A DNA stretch of 64,000 nucleotides, taken from Streptomyces spinoverrucosus. Lineage in GTDB: Bacteria; Actinomycetota; Actinomycetes; Streptomycetales; Streptomycetaceae. The notes beneath the pieces were generated by a model. It was not told the origin of the DNA and ran no database searches. It saw nothing but the letters and a program-made list of their open reading frames with translations. Where the stretch lies: contig NZ_BJND01000047.1 in assembly GCF_006539505.1 (NCBI RefSeq), positions 1-64,000 of the forward strand, written 5' to 3'. A program made the translations under genes and the position numbers. Below, piece by piece: positions 17,680-26,095 of the stretch; the first letter of the stretch is position 1, and every line of letters starts with the position of its first letter.

Positions 17680-18786
17680 ATGAGGGACGACGAGCACCCA
17701 TCCACGCGAGGGGCGAGGTCCGCACTGCTGCGGTCCCTCTGGAGCCGCTCACGCAAGGAGGCCCGCGCCGACGCCGAGGCGGGCCGCGCCATCACGATGC
17801 CGGTGCTGAACGTCGTACCGCCGCTCCAGCAGGTGCTCAAGCGCCTGTCCATGGCGCTGCTGGTCCTCGTCGTCACCATCCTGATCGTGTACATCGACAG
17901 CGAGGGCTACAACGACAGCTCCGACGGCAAGGTCGACCTGCTCGACGCCGCGTACTACGCCACCGTCACCCTCTCCACCACCGGATACGGCGACATCGCC
18001 CCGGTCAGTGAGGCCGCCCGGCTCACCAACATCTTCGTCATCACACCGCTGCGCGTGCTGTTCCTGATCATCCTGGTCGGCACGACCCTGGAGGTGCTCA
18101 CCGAGCGCACCCGCCAGCAGGTCCGCATCCACCGCTGGCGCGCCCGTACCCGGGACCACGTCGTGGTCATCGGATACGGCACCAAGGGGCGGCACGCCGT
18201 GCAGACCCTGGTCGGGCAGGGCATCGGCAAGGACCGGATCGTCGTCGTGGACGCCCAGCGCAAGACGGCCGAAGCGGCCGGCGACGCCGGCCTGGTGGCG
18301 GTGACCGGCGACGCCACCCGCTCGGAGACCCTGCTCAAGGCCGAGATCCACCGCGCCAACCGCGTGATCATCGCCCCGCAGCGCGACGAGACGGCCACAC
18401 TGATCACCCTCACCGCACGCCAGCTGAACAAGCACGCCACGATCGTCGCCGCCGTCCGCGAGGACGAGAACGTGCCGCTGCTCAAGCAGAGCGGCGCGGA
18501 CACCGTCGTGACCAGCTCCAGCTCGGCCGGCCGGCTGCTCGGCACGTTCATGGCCAGCCCGCCCGTGGCCCGGACACTGGAGGACCTCATGACCCTCGGC
18601 AGCGGCATGGACCTCATCGAGCGGCCGGTGACCCCGGAGGAGGAGGGCCGGACGCCCCGCGAGTGCGCGGACCTGGTCGTGGCGGTCGTACGGGACAAGG
18701 AGATGCTGGACTACACCGACGGGTGGCGGACGGAGCTGCGGGCGGGGGACCGGGTCATCACGATCAGCCGGCCGGTCGCATCGTGA
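17680..18786 (+). CDS. Two-helix potassium channel with C-terminal RCK domain, 368 aa
   Basis: Tetrameric K+ channel of the MthK type. About 50 cytoplasmic residues precede transmembrane helix 1 (LSMALLVLVVTILIVYI), the pore loop with selectivity filter TTGYGD, and helix 2 (LRVLFLIILVGTTLEVL). The RCK domain follows (VVVIGYGTKGRHAVQ, TGDATRSETLLKAEIHRA), with the TrkA-C-like end to about residue 368. ATG at 17680 has AGGGGG 7 nt upstream. It diverges from a pore-less paralogue and converges with moeA; a parS site lies in the 21-nt gap. Confidence 0.9.
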   Translation: MRDDEHPSTRGARSALLRSLWSRSRKEARADAEAGRAITMPVLNVVPPLQQVLKRLSMALLVLVVTILIVYIDSEGYNDSSDGKVDLLDAAYYATVTLSTTGYGDIAPVSEAARLTNIFVITPLRVLFLIILVGTTLEVLTERTRQQVRIHRWRARTRDHVVVIGYGTKGRHAVQTLVGQGIGKDRIVVVDAQRKTAEAAGDAGLVAVTGDATRSETLLKAEIHRANRVIIAPQRDETATLITLTARQLNKHATIVAAVREDENVPLLKQSGADTVVTSSSSAGRLLGTFMASPPVARTLEDLMTLGSGMDLIERPVTPEEEGRTPRECADLVVAVVRDKEMLDYTDGWRTELRAGDRVITISRPVAS

Positions 18787-18803
18787 CTACGCCGGGTGGT
18801 CAA

Positions 18804-18819
18804 TGTTTCACGTGAAACA
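18804..18819. promoter_or_regulatory. parS (ParB-binding) site
   Basis: TGTTTCACGTGAAACA is a perfect 16-bp palindrome identical to the bacterial/Streptomyces parS consensus. It overlaps the 3' end of moeA: the TGA stop of moeA (18808-18810) is part of the palindrome. Confidence 0.92.
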
Positions 18820-20136
18820 CACGCCGATCCCGGCCGTGGCCCACGGCAGCTCCAGGATCTCCGCCGCCTGACCGGGCCGCGCCCCGCCCGGCGGTACGAC
18901 CGCGAGGGCATCGGCGGCCGCGACGCCACGCAGCATGGCCGGTCCGTTGTAGTGCAGCGGCACCGCACGGTCGGTGCGCAGGACGACGGGGACGAGCCGG
19001 GTGTCGTACGGGTGCCCGTGCACCGCCTCCTGCAAGGGCAGCGCGTACGGCTCCTGCGCCGGGCGTGCCGCGAGCGTGCGCAGCAGGGGCTCGGCGAGGG
19101 TGAGCAGCCCGGAGACGGCGGCCAGGGGGTTGCCGGGCAGGCCGACGAGGTGCTGGTTCTCCTTGGTGCGGGCCAGCAGCATGGGGTGGCCCGGGCGCAC
19201 CTTGACGCCGTCGACCAGCAGCTCCGCGCCGATACGGCGCAGGGTGGGGTGCACATGGTCGACGGGGCCCGATGCAGTGCCGCCGGTGGTGACGACGAGG
19301 TCGGCCTCGCTGGCCGTGATCGCCTCGTGCAGGGCGTCGGCGTCGTCGCCGATCCGCCGCACGTCCGTCACCTCGGCGCCGAGCGCACGCAGCCAGGGCG
19401 GCAGCATGGGGCCGAGGGCGTCGCGGATCAGGCCGTCGTGCGGGAGGCCCTCGGTGAGCAGTTCGTCGCCGAGCACCAGGACGTCGGCGCGGGGGCGGGG
19501 GACGGCGGTCAGGGTGTCGTATCCGGCGGCTGCGGCGAGGCCCAGCACGGCGGGGGTGACGAGGGTGCCGGGCGGCAGCAGCTGGTCGCCGCTGCGGCAC
19601 TCCTGGCCGCGCGGGCGGATGTCCTGGCCGTGGCCGACGTCGCGCGTGGCGTGCAGTCTGCCCCGGTCGTCCATCCGGCCGTGTTCGCTGCGCAGCACCG
19701 CGGTGGTGTCGGGCGGGATCCGGGCGCCGGTGGCGATCCGGACGGCCTCGCCGTCATCGAGCGGCGCGTGCTCCGCGTGGCCCGCGAGCACGCCCTTGTC
19801 CCGTACGTCCCAGGGGCCGGGCCCGGCGACCGCCCAGCCGTCCATCGCGGAGGTGTCGAAGGAGGGGAGGTCGGTGAGGGCGGTGAGGGGGGCGGCCAGG
19901 GTGTGGCCGAGGGAGGAGTCGAGGGGGAGTGAGACGGGGGCGCGGCGGGCACCGCCTCGGGCGGCCCGGGCGGCGATCTCGCGGGCCTCGGGCCAGGGGG
20001 TGGCCTTGTGGTGGCGGTCCTGGGGGGCGCGGGCCTGGTGAGGGGCGTTGCCCCGGTCCTCCTTCACGAGTGCCAGTGCCTCCTCGACGTCCCGGTCCTC
20101 GACCGCCTCGCCGTCACGGATACCGGGGGCGGTCAT
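18808..20136 (-). CDS. moeA: Molybdopterin molybdenumtransferase MoeA, 442 aa
   Basis: Inserts molybdate into adenylylated molybdopterin in the last step of Mo-cofactor synthesis. Family signatures: SFDTSAMDGWAV (about residue 95), ATGARIPPDTTAVLRSE, DVLVLGDELL, VVTTGGTASGPVDHV, and VKVRPGHPMLLAR with VGLPGNPLAAV. The N-terminal 50 residues are a charged extension not needed for the family. ATG at 20136 overlaps the mobA-like stop by 4 bp, so the two Mo-cofactor genes form an operon. Its last four codons and stop are formed by a parS site. Confidence 0.92.
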   Translation of the reverse strand: MTAPGIRDGEAVEDRDVEEALALVKEDRGNAPHQARAPQDRHHKATPWPEAREIAARAARGGARRAPVSLPLDSSLGHTLAAPLTALTDLPSFDTSAMDGWAVAGPGPWDVRDKGVLAGHAEHAPLDDGEAVRIATGARIPPDTTAVLRSEHGRMDDRGRLHATRDVGHGQDIRPRGQECRSGDQLLPPGTLVTPAVLGLAAAAGYDTLTAVPRPRADVLVLGDELLTEGLPHDGLIRDALGPMLPPWLRALGAEVTDVRRIGDDADALHEAITASEADLVVTTGGTASGPVDHVHPTLRRIGAELLVDGVKVRPGHPMLLARTKENQHLVGLPGNPLAAVSGLLTLAEPLLRTLAARPAQEPYALPLQEAVHGHPYDTRLVPVVLRTDRAVPLHYNGPAMLRGVAAADALAVVPPGGARPGQAAEILELPWATAGIGVCFT

Positions 20137-21107
20137 CCGGCGTCCGGGCGGGGCTCGGGGGCGGACTTGGTGTCGGTGGCGGCGTCTGAGGTGCCCGTGG
20201 CGGCGCCTGCCGTGTCCGTGGCGGGGGTCGCGCCGCCCTTGGTGGAGGCGTCCTCCTCCGCCCAGCGCAGTGCCAGGGCGGTGGCCTTGCGGGAGGCCTC
20301 GGCGACGGCTTCGGGGCCGCCGCCCGCCCGGGCCGCGGCGTAGCCGACGAGGAAGGTGGTCAGCGGGGCCGCGGGGCGTGCCACCCCGTGGGCCGCGTCA
20401 CGGGCGAGGTCGAGCAGAACACCGGTGTCGACGTCGAGGTCGATGCCCAGCTCGTCCTTGACTGCGGAGATCCATTCATCCAACACGAGCCCATGCTCCC
20501 TGATGCGTGCCCTGGCAGTGGCGATGTCGTCCCAGGTGTCGCAGTCGAAGGATGCGACGGGGTCGAGGACGCGGGTGAGGTTCAGTCCGGCGGTGAGGAG
20601 CCGCAGGGGCAGGCCGGTGAGGCCGCCGTGCTCGGCTCGGAGGTGCGCGAGCCTCTCGCGCAGGCACTGTGCGCGGTAGGCGGCCACGAGTGGCTGGTCG
20701 CGGCCGCCGGGGTCGGTGAGCAGCGCGCCGTCGGCCGGGCCCGCGTCCAGCTCGGCGAGCAGTCCCTTCACGGTGGGCTCGCTGAGGAAGGGCAGGTCCG
20801 CGGAGAGGACCACCACCCGGTCGGCGCCGGTGAGCGGCAGACCGGCGGCGAGGGCGGCGAGCGGTCCGCCGCCCGGCGGTTCCTCGCGCGCCCAGGTCAC
20901 GGGCCGTGCCGTCGGCCTCGGGTCGGCGACGACGACGGTGGTCCGGGCGTCGGCGCAGGCGGCGAGCACCCGGTCCAGCAGCGGGCGTCCGCCCACGCGC
21001 ACGCCGGGCTTGTCGGCTCCGCCGAGCCGCCGCGCGGCCCCGCCGGCGAGCACGACGGCGTCGTAGTCACCGGCGTCGCCCGATGCGGGGCGTTGGATGT
21101 CGCTCAC
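20133..21107 (-). CDS. MobA-like nucleotidyltransferase fused to DUF6457-type domain, 324 aa
   Basis: Probable molybdenum-cofactor guanylyltransferase. The NTP-transferase fold starts with VLAGGAARRLGGADKPGV (GGxxxRxGxxK) and has the metal-binding VVLSADLPFL. After about residue 200 a second domain begins (LDEWISAVKDELGIDLDVDT), resembling the small helical DUF6457 often found next to or fused with actinobacterial MobA. The Thr/Ala-rich tail is low in complexity. I start at GTG 21107: a CATACT box lies 6 nt upstream, suggesting leaderless transcription; an upstream in-frame GTG at 21131 is possible. Coupled to moeA. Confidence 0.82.
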   Translation of the reverse strand: MSDIQRPASGDAGDYDAVVLAGGAARRLGGADKPGVRVGGRPLLDRVLAACADARTTVVVADPRPTARPVTWAREEPPGGGPLAALAAGLPLTGADRVVVLSADLPFLSEPTVKGLLAELDAGPADGALLTDPGGRDQPLVAAYRAQCLRERLAHLRAEHGGLTGLPLRLLTAGLNLTRVLDPVASFDCDTWDDIATARARIREHGLVLDEWISAVKDELGIDLDVDTGVLLDLARDAAHGVARPAAPLTTFLVGYAAARAGGGPEAVAEASRKATALALRWAEEDASTKGGATPATDTAGAATGTSDAATDTKSAPEPRPDAG

Positions 21108-21161
21108 CCATTGAGTATGCGTGCCGCCCACCGTCTCGCGGAACGCGGGCGGGCCGCCCGA

Positions 21162-22769
21162 TCACAGGGTGCGCAGCAGCACCGCCGGCTGTTCCACGCA
21201 GTCCGCGACATAGCGCAGGAAGCCGCCCGCCGTGCCGCCGTCGCAGACCCGGTGGTCGAAGGTGAGCGAGAGCTGCACGACCTGCCGCACCGCCAGCTCG
21301 CCCTCGTACACCCAGGGCTTGGGGACGATCCGGCCGACGCCGAGCATGGCCGCCTCGGGGTGGTTGATGATCGGCGTGGAGCCGTCGACGCCGAACACGC
21401 CGTAGTTGTTCAGCGTGAAGGTGCCGCCGGTCAGGTCCGCTGGGGTGAGCGTCCCGGCCCGGGCCGCCTCGGTCAGCCGGGCGAACTCCGCGGTGAGGCC
21501 CTCGGCGTCTCGGGCGTGCGCGTCCCGGACGACCGGCACGACCAGTCCCCGCTCGGTCTGCGCTGCGAAGCCCAGGTGCACATGGTCCAGCTGGACGACC
21601 TCCCTGGCCGCCATGTCCACGGTGGAGTTCAGCTCGGGGAAACGGGCGAGCGCGGCGGTGCAGATCCGGGCCAGCAGGGCGAGCAGGGAGATCTTGGGGC
21701 CACCGGCCGCGTTCATCGCGGTGCGCGCCCGCATCAGCTCCGTCGCGTCGGCGTCGACCCAGCAGGTCGCGTCCGGGATCTCCCGCCGACTGCGGGAGAG
21801 CTTGTCGGCGACGGCACCTCGGACGCCCTTGAGGGGGACGCGGGTGCCGGGCGTGTGGGCCGCGGAGGTGATCGGGACGGCCGTCGGTGCGGGGACACCG
21901 GCTGGAGTGGCAGGCACGCGCGTGTGGGGCTCGGTGTGCGCCGGTGCGGCGGCCACGCGCGGGTGCGGCTCGGCCTGCGGCTGGGCGGAACGGCCCTGCG
22001 CGGCGGCGGCCCGCAGTGCGTACTCCACGTCCGCGCGCAGGATCAGCCCGTCGGGACCGGAGCCCGTCAGCTCCCGCAGATCCAGCCCGTTCTCCCGGGC
22101 GAGCCGCCGTACGAGGGGCGAGATCACCGGCACGGGTCCTTCGCCGCGGGAGGCGTCGCCGTTGGCGTGGGCGTCACCGGGGGCGGTCGGGGTCCCGGGG
22201 GCTGGCGCGGCCTGAACGCCCGGAGCGGTCGAAGCCCTCGTAGGAGCTATGGGGGCCTGGGGCCGCACCCGTCGGCGCCGCGCGGGCGGCGCACCCGTGC
22301 CGTAGCCCACGAGGACGTTCCCGGATCCGGTGTCGGAGCCGCCGCCGGTCCGCGCAGTACCCGAGCCGTTGGCCGAAGCAGCACCGGAGCCCTCGGCCGG
22401 ACCCGATCCCGAACCGGCACCAGCGACCGGACCCGACCCCGAACCGACGCCCGTGCCCCGGGCCGCCCCGGAGCCCGACGCCGAACCCGCGTCCGCTCCC
22501 TCACCGGCATCCCCGGAAGCCACCGCCCCCACCGCCACCGTCAGCAGCGGTGCTCCCACCGGGAGTTCCGTGCCCTCCTCGCCGAAGCGGGCCGTGACCA
22601 CGCCGCCGTAGGGGCAGGGGACCTCGACCATCGCCTTGGCCGTCTCGACCTCGACGACCGGCTGGTCGACGGCGACGACGTCGCCGACCTGCACCAGCCA
22701 GCGCACGATCTCCGCCTCGGTGAGCCCTTCTCCGAGGTCGGGGAGCTTGAACTCCAGCACCTGTGCCAT
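21162..22769 (-). CDS. bkdC2: Second branched-chain 2-oxoacid dehydrogenase E2, 535 aa
   Basis: Lipoyl acyltransferase of a second bkd complex. The lipoyl domain is at residues 1-80 (Lys in VETAKAMVEVP). It is followed by an extended Gly/Ser/Ala-rich linker of about 80 residues with alternating GSGSG runs, the subunit-binding domain (SPLVRRLARENGLDLRELTG, about 205), another Pro/Ala/Thr linker, and the catalytic domain with DHRVCDGG (HRxxDG). It is about 60 residues longer than bkdC1, all in linkers. ATG at 22769 overlaps the E1beta stop (TGATG). Confidence 0.9.
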   Translation of the reverse strand: MAQVLEFKLPDLGEGLTEAEIVRWLVQVGDVVAVDQPVVEVETAKAMVEVPCPYGGVVTARFGEEGTELPVGAPLLTVAVGAVASGDAGEGADAGSASGSGAARGTGVGSGSGPVAGAGSGSGPAEGSGAASANGSGTARTGGGSDTGSGNVLVGYGTGAPPARRRRVRPQAPIAPTRASTAPGVQAAPAPGTPTAPGDAHANGDASRGEGPVPVISPLVRRLARENGLDLRELTGSGPDGLILRADVEYALRAAAAQGRSAQPQAEPHPRVAAAPAHTEPHTRVPATPAGVPAPTAVPITSAAHTPGTRVPLKGVRGAVADKLSRSRREIPDATCWVDADATELMRARTAMNAAGGPKISLLALLARICTAALARFPELNSTVDMAAREVVQLDHVHLGFAAQTERGLVVPVVRDAHARDAEGLTAEFARLTEAARAGTLTPADLTGGTFTLNNYGVFGVDGSTPIINHPEAAMLGVGRIVPKPWVYEGELAVRQVVQLSLTFDHRVCDGGTAGGFLRYVADCVEQPAVLLRTL

Positions 22770-23773
22770 CAGCTCTCGGCCTCCCATTGCAGACGCGCCA
22801 CGGCGTCCAGGATGCGGTCGACGCCAGGAAGATGGTGCCTCTCCAGCATCGGCGGCGGGTAGGGGATGTCGAACCCGGCCACGCGCAGCACCGGCGCTTC
22901 CAGGTGGTGGAAGCAGCGCTCCGTGACCCGGGCCGCGATCTCCCCGCCCGGTCCGCCGAACCCGCCCGACTCATGGACGACGACCGCTCGCCCGGTCCGT
23001 CGTACCGAGGCGCAGACCGTCTCGTCGTCGAACGGCACCAGGGAGCGCAGGTCGACGACTTCGAGGTCCCACCCCTCGGCCCGGGCCGCCTCGGCGGCTT
23101 CGAGGCAGACGGGTACCGACGGCCCGTAGGTGATGAGCGTGGCGCTCCGGCCGGAGCGCCGCACCACCGCGCGGCCAATGGGTTCAACGGTCTGCGGGTC
23201 GTCCGGGTTCCAGGCGTCCTTCGACCAGTACAGCCGCTTGGGCTCCAGGAAGACGACCGGGTCGTCGGAGGCGATGGCGGCGCGCAGCAGGCCGTAGGCG
23301 TCGGGGACGGTCGCGGGCGTGACGACATGGAGCCCCGGAGTCGCCATGTAGTACGCCTCGGAGGAGTCGCTGTGGTGTTCGACGCCGCCGATGCCGCCGC
23401 CGTAGGGGACGCGGATGGTGATCGGCAGGGGCATCTTCCCGCGCGTGCGGTTGCGCATGCGCGCCACATGGCTGATGAGCTGTTCGAACGACGGGTAGGC
23501 GAACGCGTCGAACTGCATCTCGACGACCGGCCTGAGCCCGTACATCGCCATGCCGACGGCCGTGCCGAGGATGCCGGCCTCGGCGAGCGGGGTGTCCGTG
23601 CAGCGGTCCTCGCCGAACTCCTTGGCGAGCCCGTCGGTGACGCGGAAGACGCCGCCGAGGGTGCCGACGTCCTCACCCATGACGTGCACGGACGGGTCGG
23701 CGGCCATGGCGTCGCGCAGCGCGCGGGTGAGGGCCTGGGCCATGGTGGCGGGCTTGACGGCGACCGTCGTCAT
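22769..23773 (-). CDS. bkdB2: Second branched-chain 2-oxoacid dehydrogenase E1 beta subunit, 334 aa
   Basis: Beta subunit of the second E1 enzyme. Signatures MGEDVGTLGGVFRVTDGLA, DTPLAEAGILGTAVGMAM, PYGGGIGGVEHHSDSSEAYY and the C-terminal PYPPPMLERHHLPGVDRILDA align along its full length with bkdB1. ATG at 23773 overlaps the E1alpha stop by 4 bp (ATGA). A long open frame continues upstream but is opposite-phase to E1alpha and non-coding. Confidence 0.92.
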   Translation of the reverse strand: MTTVAVKPATMAQALTRALRDAMAADPSVHVMGEDVGTLGGVFRVTDGLAKEFGEDRCTDTPLAEAGILGTAVGMAMYGLRPVVEMQFDAFAYPSFEQLISHVARMRNRTRGKMPLPITIRVPYGGGIGGVEHHSDSSEAYYMATPGLHVVTPATVPDAYGLLRAAIASDDPVVFLEPKRLYWSKDAWNPDDPQTVEPIGRAVVRRSGRSATLITYGPSVPVCLEAAEAARAEGWDLEVVDLRSLVPFDDETVCASVRRTGRAVVVHESGGFGGPGGEIAARVTERCFHHLEAPVLRVAGFDIPYPPPMLERHHLPGVDRILDAVARLQWEAES

Positions 23774-24906
23774 CGCGGCTCCCCTTCCTGCCCGGCCTCC
23801 AGCTCGGCCCGCAACTGGGCCCGCTGCTCGCGCAGTTGCGGCATGGGCTGGGCGTAGACGTGGGCGAACAGGTCCATGGGGTCGAGCTCGGGGTCCTGGT
23901 TCAGGCGGGCGCGCAGGTCGGCGGCGAGCGCCTCGGCGTCCTCGCGCGCGGCCCGGACGCCGGCCTCGTCGAGCCAGCCGCGCTCGGTCAACTCCCGCTC
24001 CATAAGCGCGATCGGGTCGTGGTCCCGCCAGGCGTCGACCTCGGAGTCCGCGCGGTAGCGCTTGTCGTCGTCCGCGTTCGTGTGCGCCTCCACGCGGTAC
24101 GTCACCGCCTCCACGAGCGTCGGACCGCCCCCCACGCGCGCGTGCTGCACGGCGTCGGTGAGGACCTCGTGCACGGCGGCGGCGTCGTTGCCGTCGACCA
24201 GGCGGCCCGGCATGCCGTACCCGACGGCCTTGTGGGCCAGGGACGGCGCGGCGGTCTGCTTGGCGAGCGGGACGGAAATCGCGAAGCCGTTGTTCTGGAC
24301 CAGGAAGACGACCGGGGCCTGCCATACGGCGGCGAAGTTCAGCGCCTCGTGGAAGTCGCCCTCGCTGGTGCCGCCGTCACCGACGATCGCCAGCGCGACC
24401 ACGTCGTCGCCCTTGAGGCGGGCGGCGTGCGCGAGGCCGACGGCGTGCGGGAGCTGGGTGGCGAGCGGGGTGCACAGAGGGGCGACGCGGTGGGCGTACG
24501 GGTCGTAGCCGGTGTGCCAGTCGCCGCGCAGCAGGGTGAGGGCCTCGACGGGGTCCACGCCCCGGACGACGGCGGCGAGGGTGTCGCGGTAGCTGGGGAA
24601 GAGCCAGTCGCGGTCGGCGAGGGCCAGCGCGGCGGCGACCTCGCAGGCCTCCTGGCCGGTGCTGGACGGGTAGACGGCGAGGCGGCCCTGTTTGGTGAGG
24701 GCGGTGGCCTGCGCGTTGTACCGGCGGCCGCGCACCAGCTGGGCGTACAGCCGGCGCAGCAGCTCGGGGTCGGCCTTGGCGGCCGCCTCGGTGCCGAGCA
24801 CGCGGTACGGAGCCGCGTCGGGCAGCAGCGGCGTGGGGTCGGTGCGGGGCTGCCAGGCGGGCGGCGGCGACGGCCGATACGCGCCACGCTGCTCCATGAC
24901 CGTCAT
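23770..24906 (-). CDS. bkdA2: Second branched-chain 2-oxoacid dehydrogenase E1 alpha subunit, 378 aa
   Basis: ThDP-dependent alpha subunit. The ThDP motif is IVGDGGTSEGDFHEALNFA, followed by VVFLVQNNGFAISVPLAKQT. The phosphorylation-loop equivalent is YRVEAHTNADDDKRYR. ATG at 24906 has GAGGAGG 7 nt upstream. First gene of bkdA2-B2-C2, divergent from an Lrp/AsnC regulator. A copy of the 15-bp repeat CCCACGCGCGCGTGC lies inside it (24131-24145). Confidence 0.92.
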   Translation of the reverse strand: MTVMEQRGAYRPSPPPAWQPRTDPTPLLPDAAPYRVLGTEAAAKADPELLRRLYAQLVRGRRYNAQATALTKQGRLAVYPSSTGQEACEVAAALALADRDWLFPSYRDTLAAVVRGVDPVEALTLLRGDWHTGYDPYAHRVAPLCTPLATQLPHAVGLAHAARLKGDDVVALAIVGDGGTSEGDFHEALNFAAVWQAPVVFLVQNNGFAISVPLAKQTAAPSLAHKAVGYGMPGRLVDGNDAAAVHEVLTDAVQHARVGGGPTLVEAVTYRVEAHTNADDDKRYRADSEVDAWRDHDPIALMERELTERGWLDEAGVRAAREDAEALAADLRARLNQDPELDPMDLFAHVYAQPMPQLREQRAQLRAELEAGQEGEPR

Positions 24907-24968
24907 GACGGCACCTCCTCGTGGGAGCGGCTTCGGGGAGGCGCGGCATCTGTGATGCGCCTCACCTA

Positions 24969-24984
24969 CCGATTGTTCGGTCGA
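24969..24984. promoter_or_regulatory. Degenerate PaaR-type operator in the bkdA2 promoter region
   Basis: CCGATTGTTCGGTCGA matches 11 of the first 15 positions of the paaA operator (CCGAACGATCGGTCGG); the right half TCGGTCG is exact. It is 63 nt upstream of bkdA2. Function is inferred from similarity only. Confidence 0.35.
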
Positions 24985-25012
24985 CGGCACATTTTGGCTA
25001 CAGGCCCCCTCG

Positions 25013-25040
25013 GGCTGTGGACAAACGGTTCTCCACAGCC
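25013..25040. repeat. Inverted repeat with a DnaA-box-like core in the bkdA2-lrp gap
   Basis: GGCTGTGGA (25013-25021) and TCCACAGCC (25032-25040) form 9-bp arms with a 10-nt spacer. The left arm overlaps TGTGGACAA (25016-25024), the reverse complement of the Streptomyces DnaA box TTGTCCACA. It may be an operator for the adjacent Lrp regulator. Confidence 0.5.
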
Positions 25041-25082
25041 TGAGATGTACGCAGTACGTCCATGGTAAGGAGGCGGGGGCGC

Positions 25083-25622
25083 GTGGCATCTGAACAAATG
25101 GCCGAGGGCCCGGAGGCCGGCGCACCTTCCCCGAGTTCCGCGAGTTCCACGAGCAGGGAGACGACCCTGCCGCCCCCGCGGCCTCTGGACGCCATCGATC
25201 AGGACATCCTGCGGATGCTCCAGGCCGACGGCCGGGCGTCGATACGGTCGGTCGCCGAACGGGTCCACGTCTCGCGCGCCAACGCCTACGCGCGCATCAA
25301 CCGGCTCGTCGAGGACGGTGTCATCCGCGGTTTCGGAGCCCGCGTCGACCACGAACGTGCGGGCCAGGGAACGTCGGCGTACATCACCCTGAAGATCGTC
25401 CAGAACTCCTGGCGCACCGTGCGCGAGCAGCTCAGACAGCTGCCCGGCGCCTCGCACATCGCCCTCGTCGGGGGCGATTTCGATGTGCTGCTGCTGGTGC
25501 ACACCTCCGACAACCGGGCGCTGCGCGAGCTGGTCCTCACCCGGCTCCAGGCGATCCCGGAGGTGCTCAGCTCGCGCACGTTGCTGGTGTTCGAGGAGGA
25601 GGACCTGGAGCCGCAGGGCTGA
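25083..25622 (+). CDS. bkdR: Lrp/AsnC family regulator of the bkd cluster, 179 aa
   Basis: Feast/famine regulator. After a Ser/Pro-rich N-terminus of about 40 residues comes the helix-turn-helix (LDAIDQDILRMLQADGRASI, RSVAERVHVSRANAYARINR, about 42-85), then the RAM ligand/oligomerisation domain (SAYITLKIVQNSWRTVREQL, HIALVGGDFDVLLLVHTSD). GTG at 25083 has AAGGAGG 9 nt upstream; ATG at 25098 is possible but has poorer spacing. It diverges from bkdA2, the classic arrangement of BkdR with its target, so I infer branched-chain amino or oxo acid control. The symbol rests on position and family. Confidence 0.82.
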   Translation: MASEQMAEGPEAGAPSPSSASSTSRETTLPPPRPLDAIDQDILRMLQADGRASIRSVAERVHVSRANAYARINRLVEDGVIRGFGARVDHERAGQGTSAYITLKIVQNSWRTVREQLRQLPGASHIALVGGDFDVLLLVHTSDNRALRELVLTRLQAIPEVLSSRTLLVFEEEDLEPQG

Positions 25623-25637
25623 GCATCTGAGCAGCCG

Positions 25638-25943
25638 TCATCCCGAGGCCAGGGCTGCTCCCAGGGCCAGCGCGAACAGCACGGGAAGAAGAGCGCATCC
25701 CAGCCCGGCGCCGGCGGCCACCACGCGCGTGGTCCGCAGTGCCGGGCGGTGCGGCAGCGCCCAGGCCAGTGCGAGCAGGGCGAGCGACCAGTAGAGCACG
25801 CCCCCGAAGGCGCCGGGGCCGTCGTGGGCCGCGAACCAGTTGTACTCCAACACAAGGAACGGCAGGCCGAGCGAGGAGGCCACGAGAGGCGCCCTCCACC
25901 ATGTCCGGTGGACGGCGCGGGGCCGCACGTCGTTCTGAGGCAT
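25638..25943 (-). CDS. Small integral membrane protein, 101 aa
   Basis: No recognised family. Three hydrophobic stretches (LVASSLGLPFLVLEYNWF, GGVLYWSLALLALAWAL, VVAAGAGLGCALLPVLFALALGAA) are separated by short basic loops, giving three predicted membrane helices. ATG at 25943 is preceded by a TGGGG stretch. It converges on bkdR with a 15-nt gap. It lies between the bkd and paa regions and gives no clue to function. Confidence 0.6.
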   Translation of the reverse strand: MPQNDVRPRAVHRTWWRAPLVASSLGLPFLVLEYNWFAAHDGPGAFGGVLYWSLALLALAWALPHRPALRTTRVVAAGAGLGCALLPVLFALALGAALASG

Positions 25944-26095
25944 GCGCCCACCCCATCACCGCCGTCCGGCCGGGGCATGGGGAGGCGTACTCAATCCCCG
26001 CCACGCGCGCGTACTCAGGCCTCGCAGTCAGGCCCTGGAGAGTCTCGTGGCGAAATCCCCATCCATGCGCGCGACTTCAGGCCACCGCTCCCCGT

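Noticed and set aside
20388..22862. 824-codon open frame on the plus strand
   Set aside because: It is antisense to bkdC2 and the mobA-like gene, Gly/Arg/Val-rich with no domain; a GC-bias shadow.
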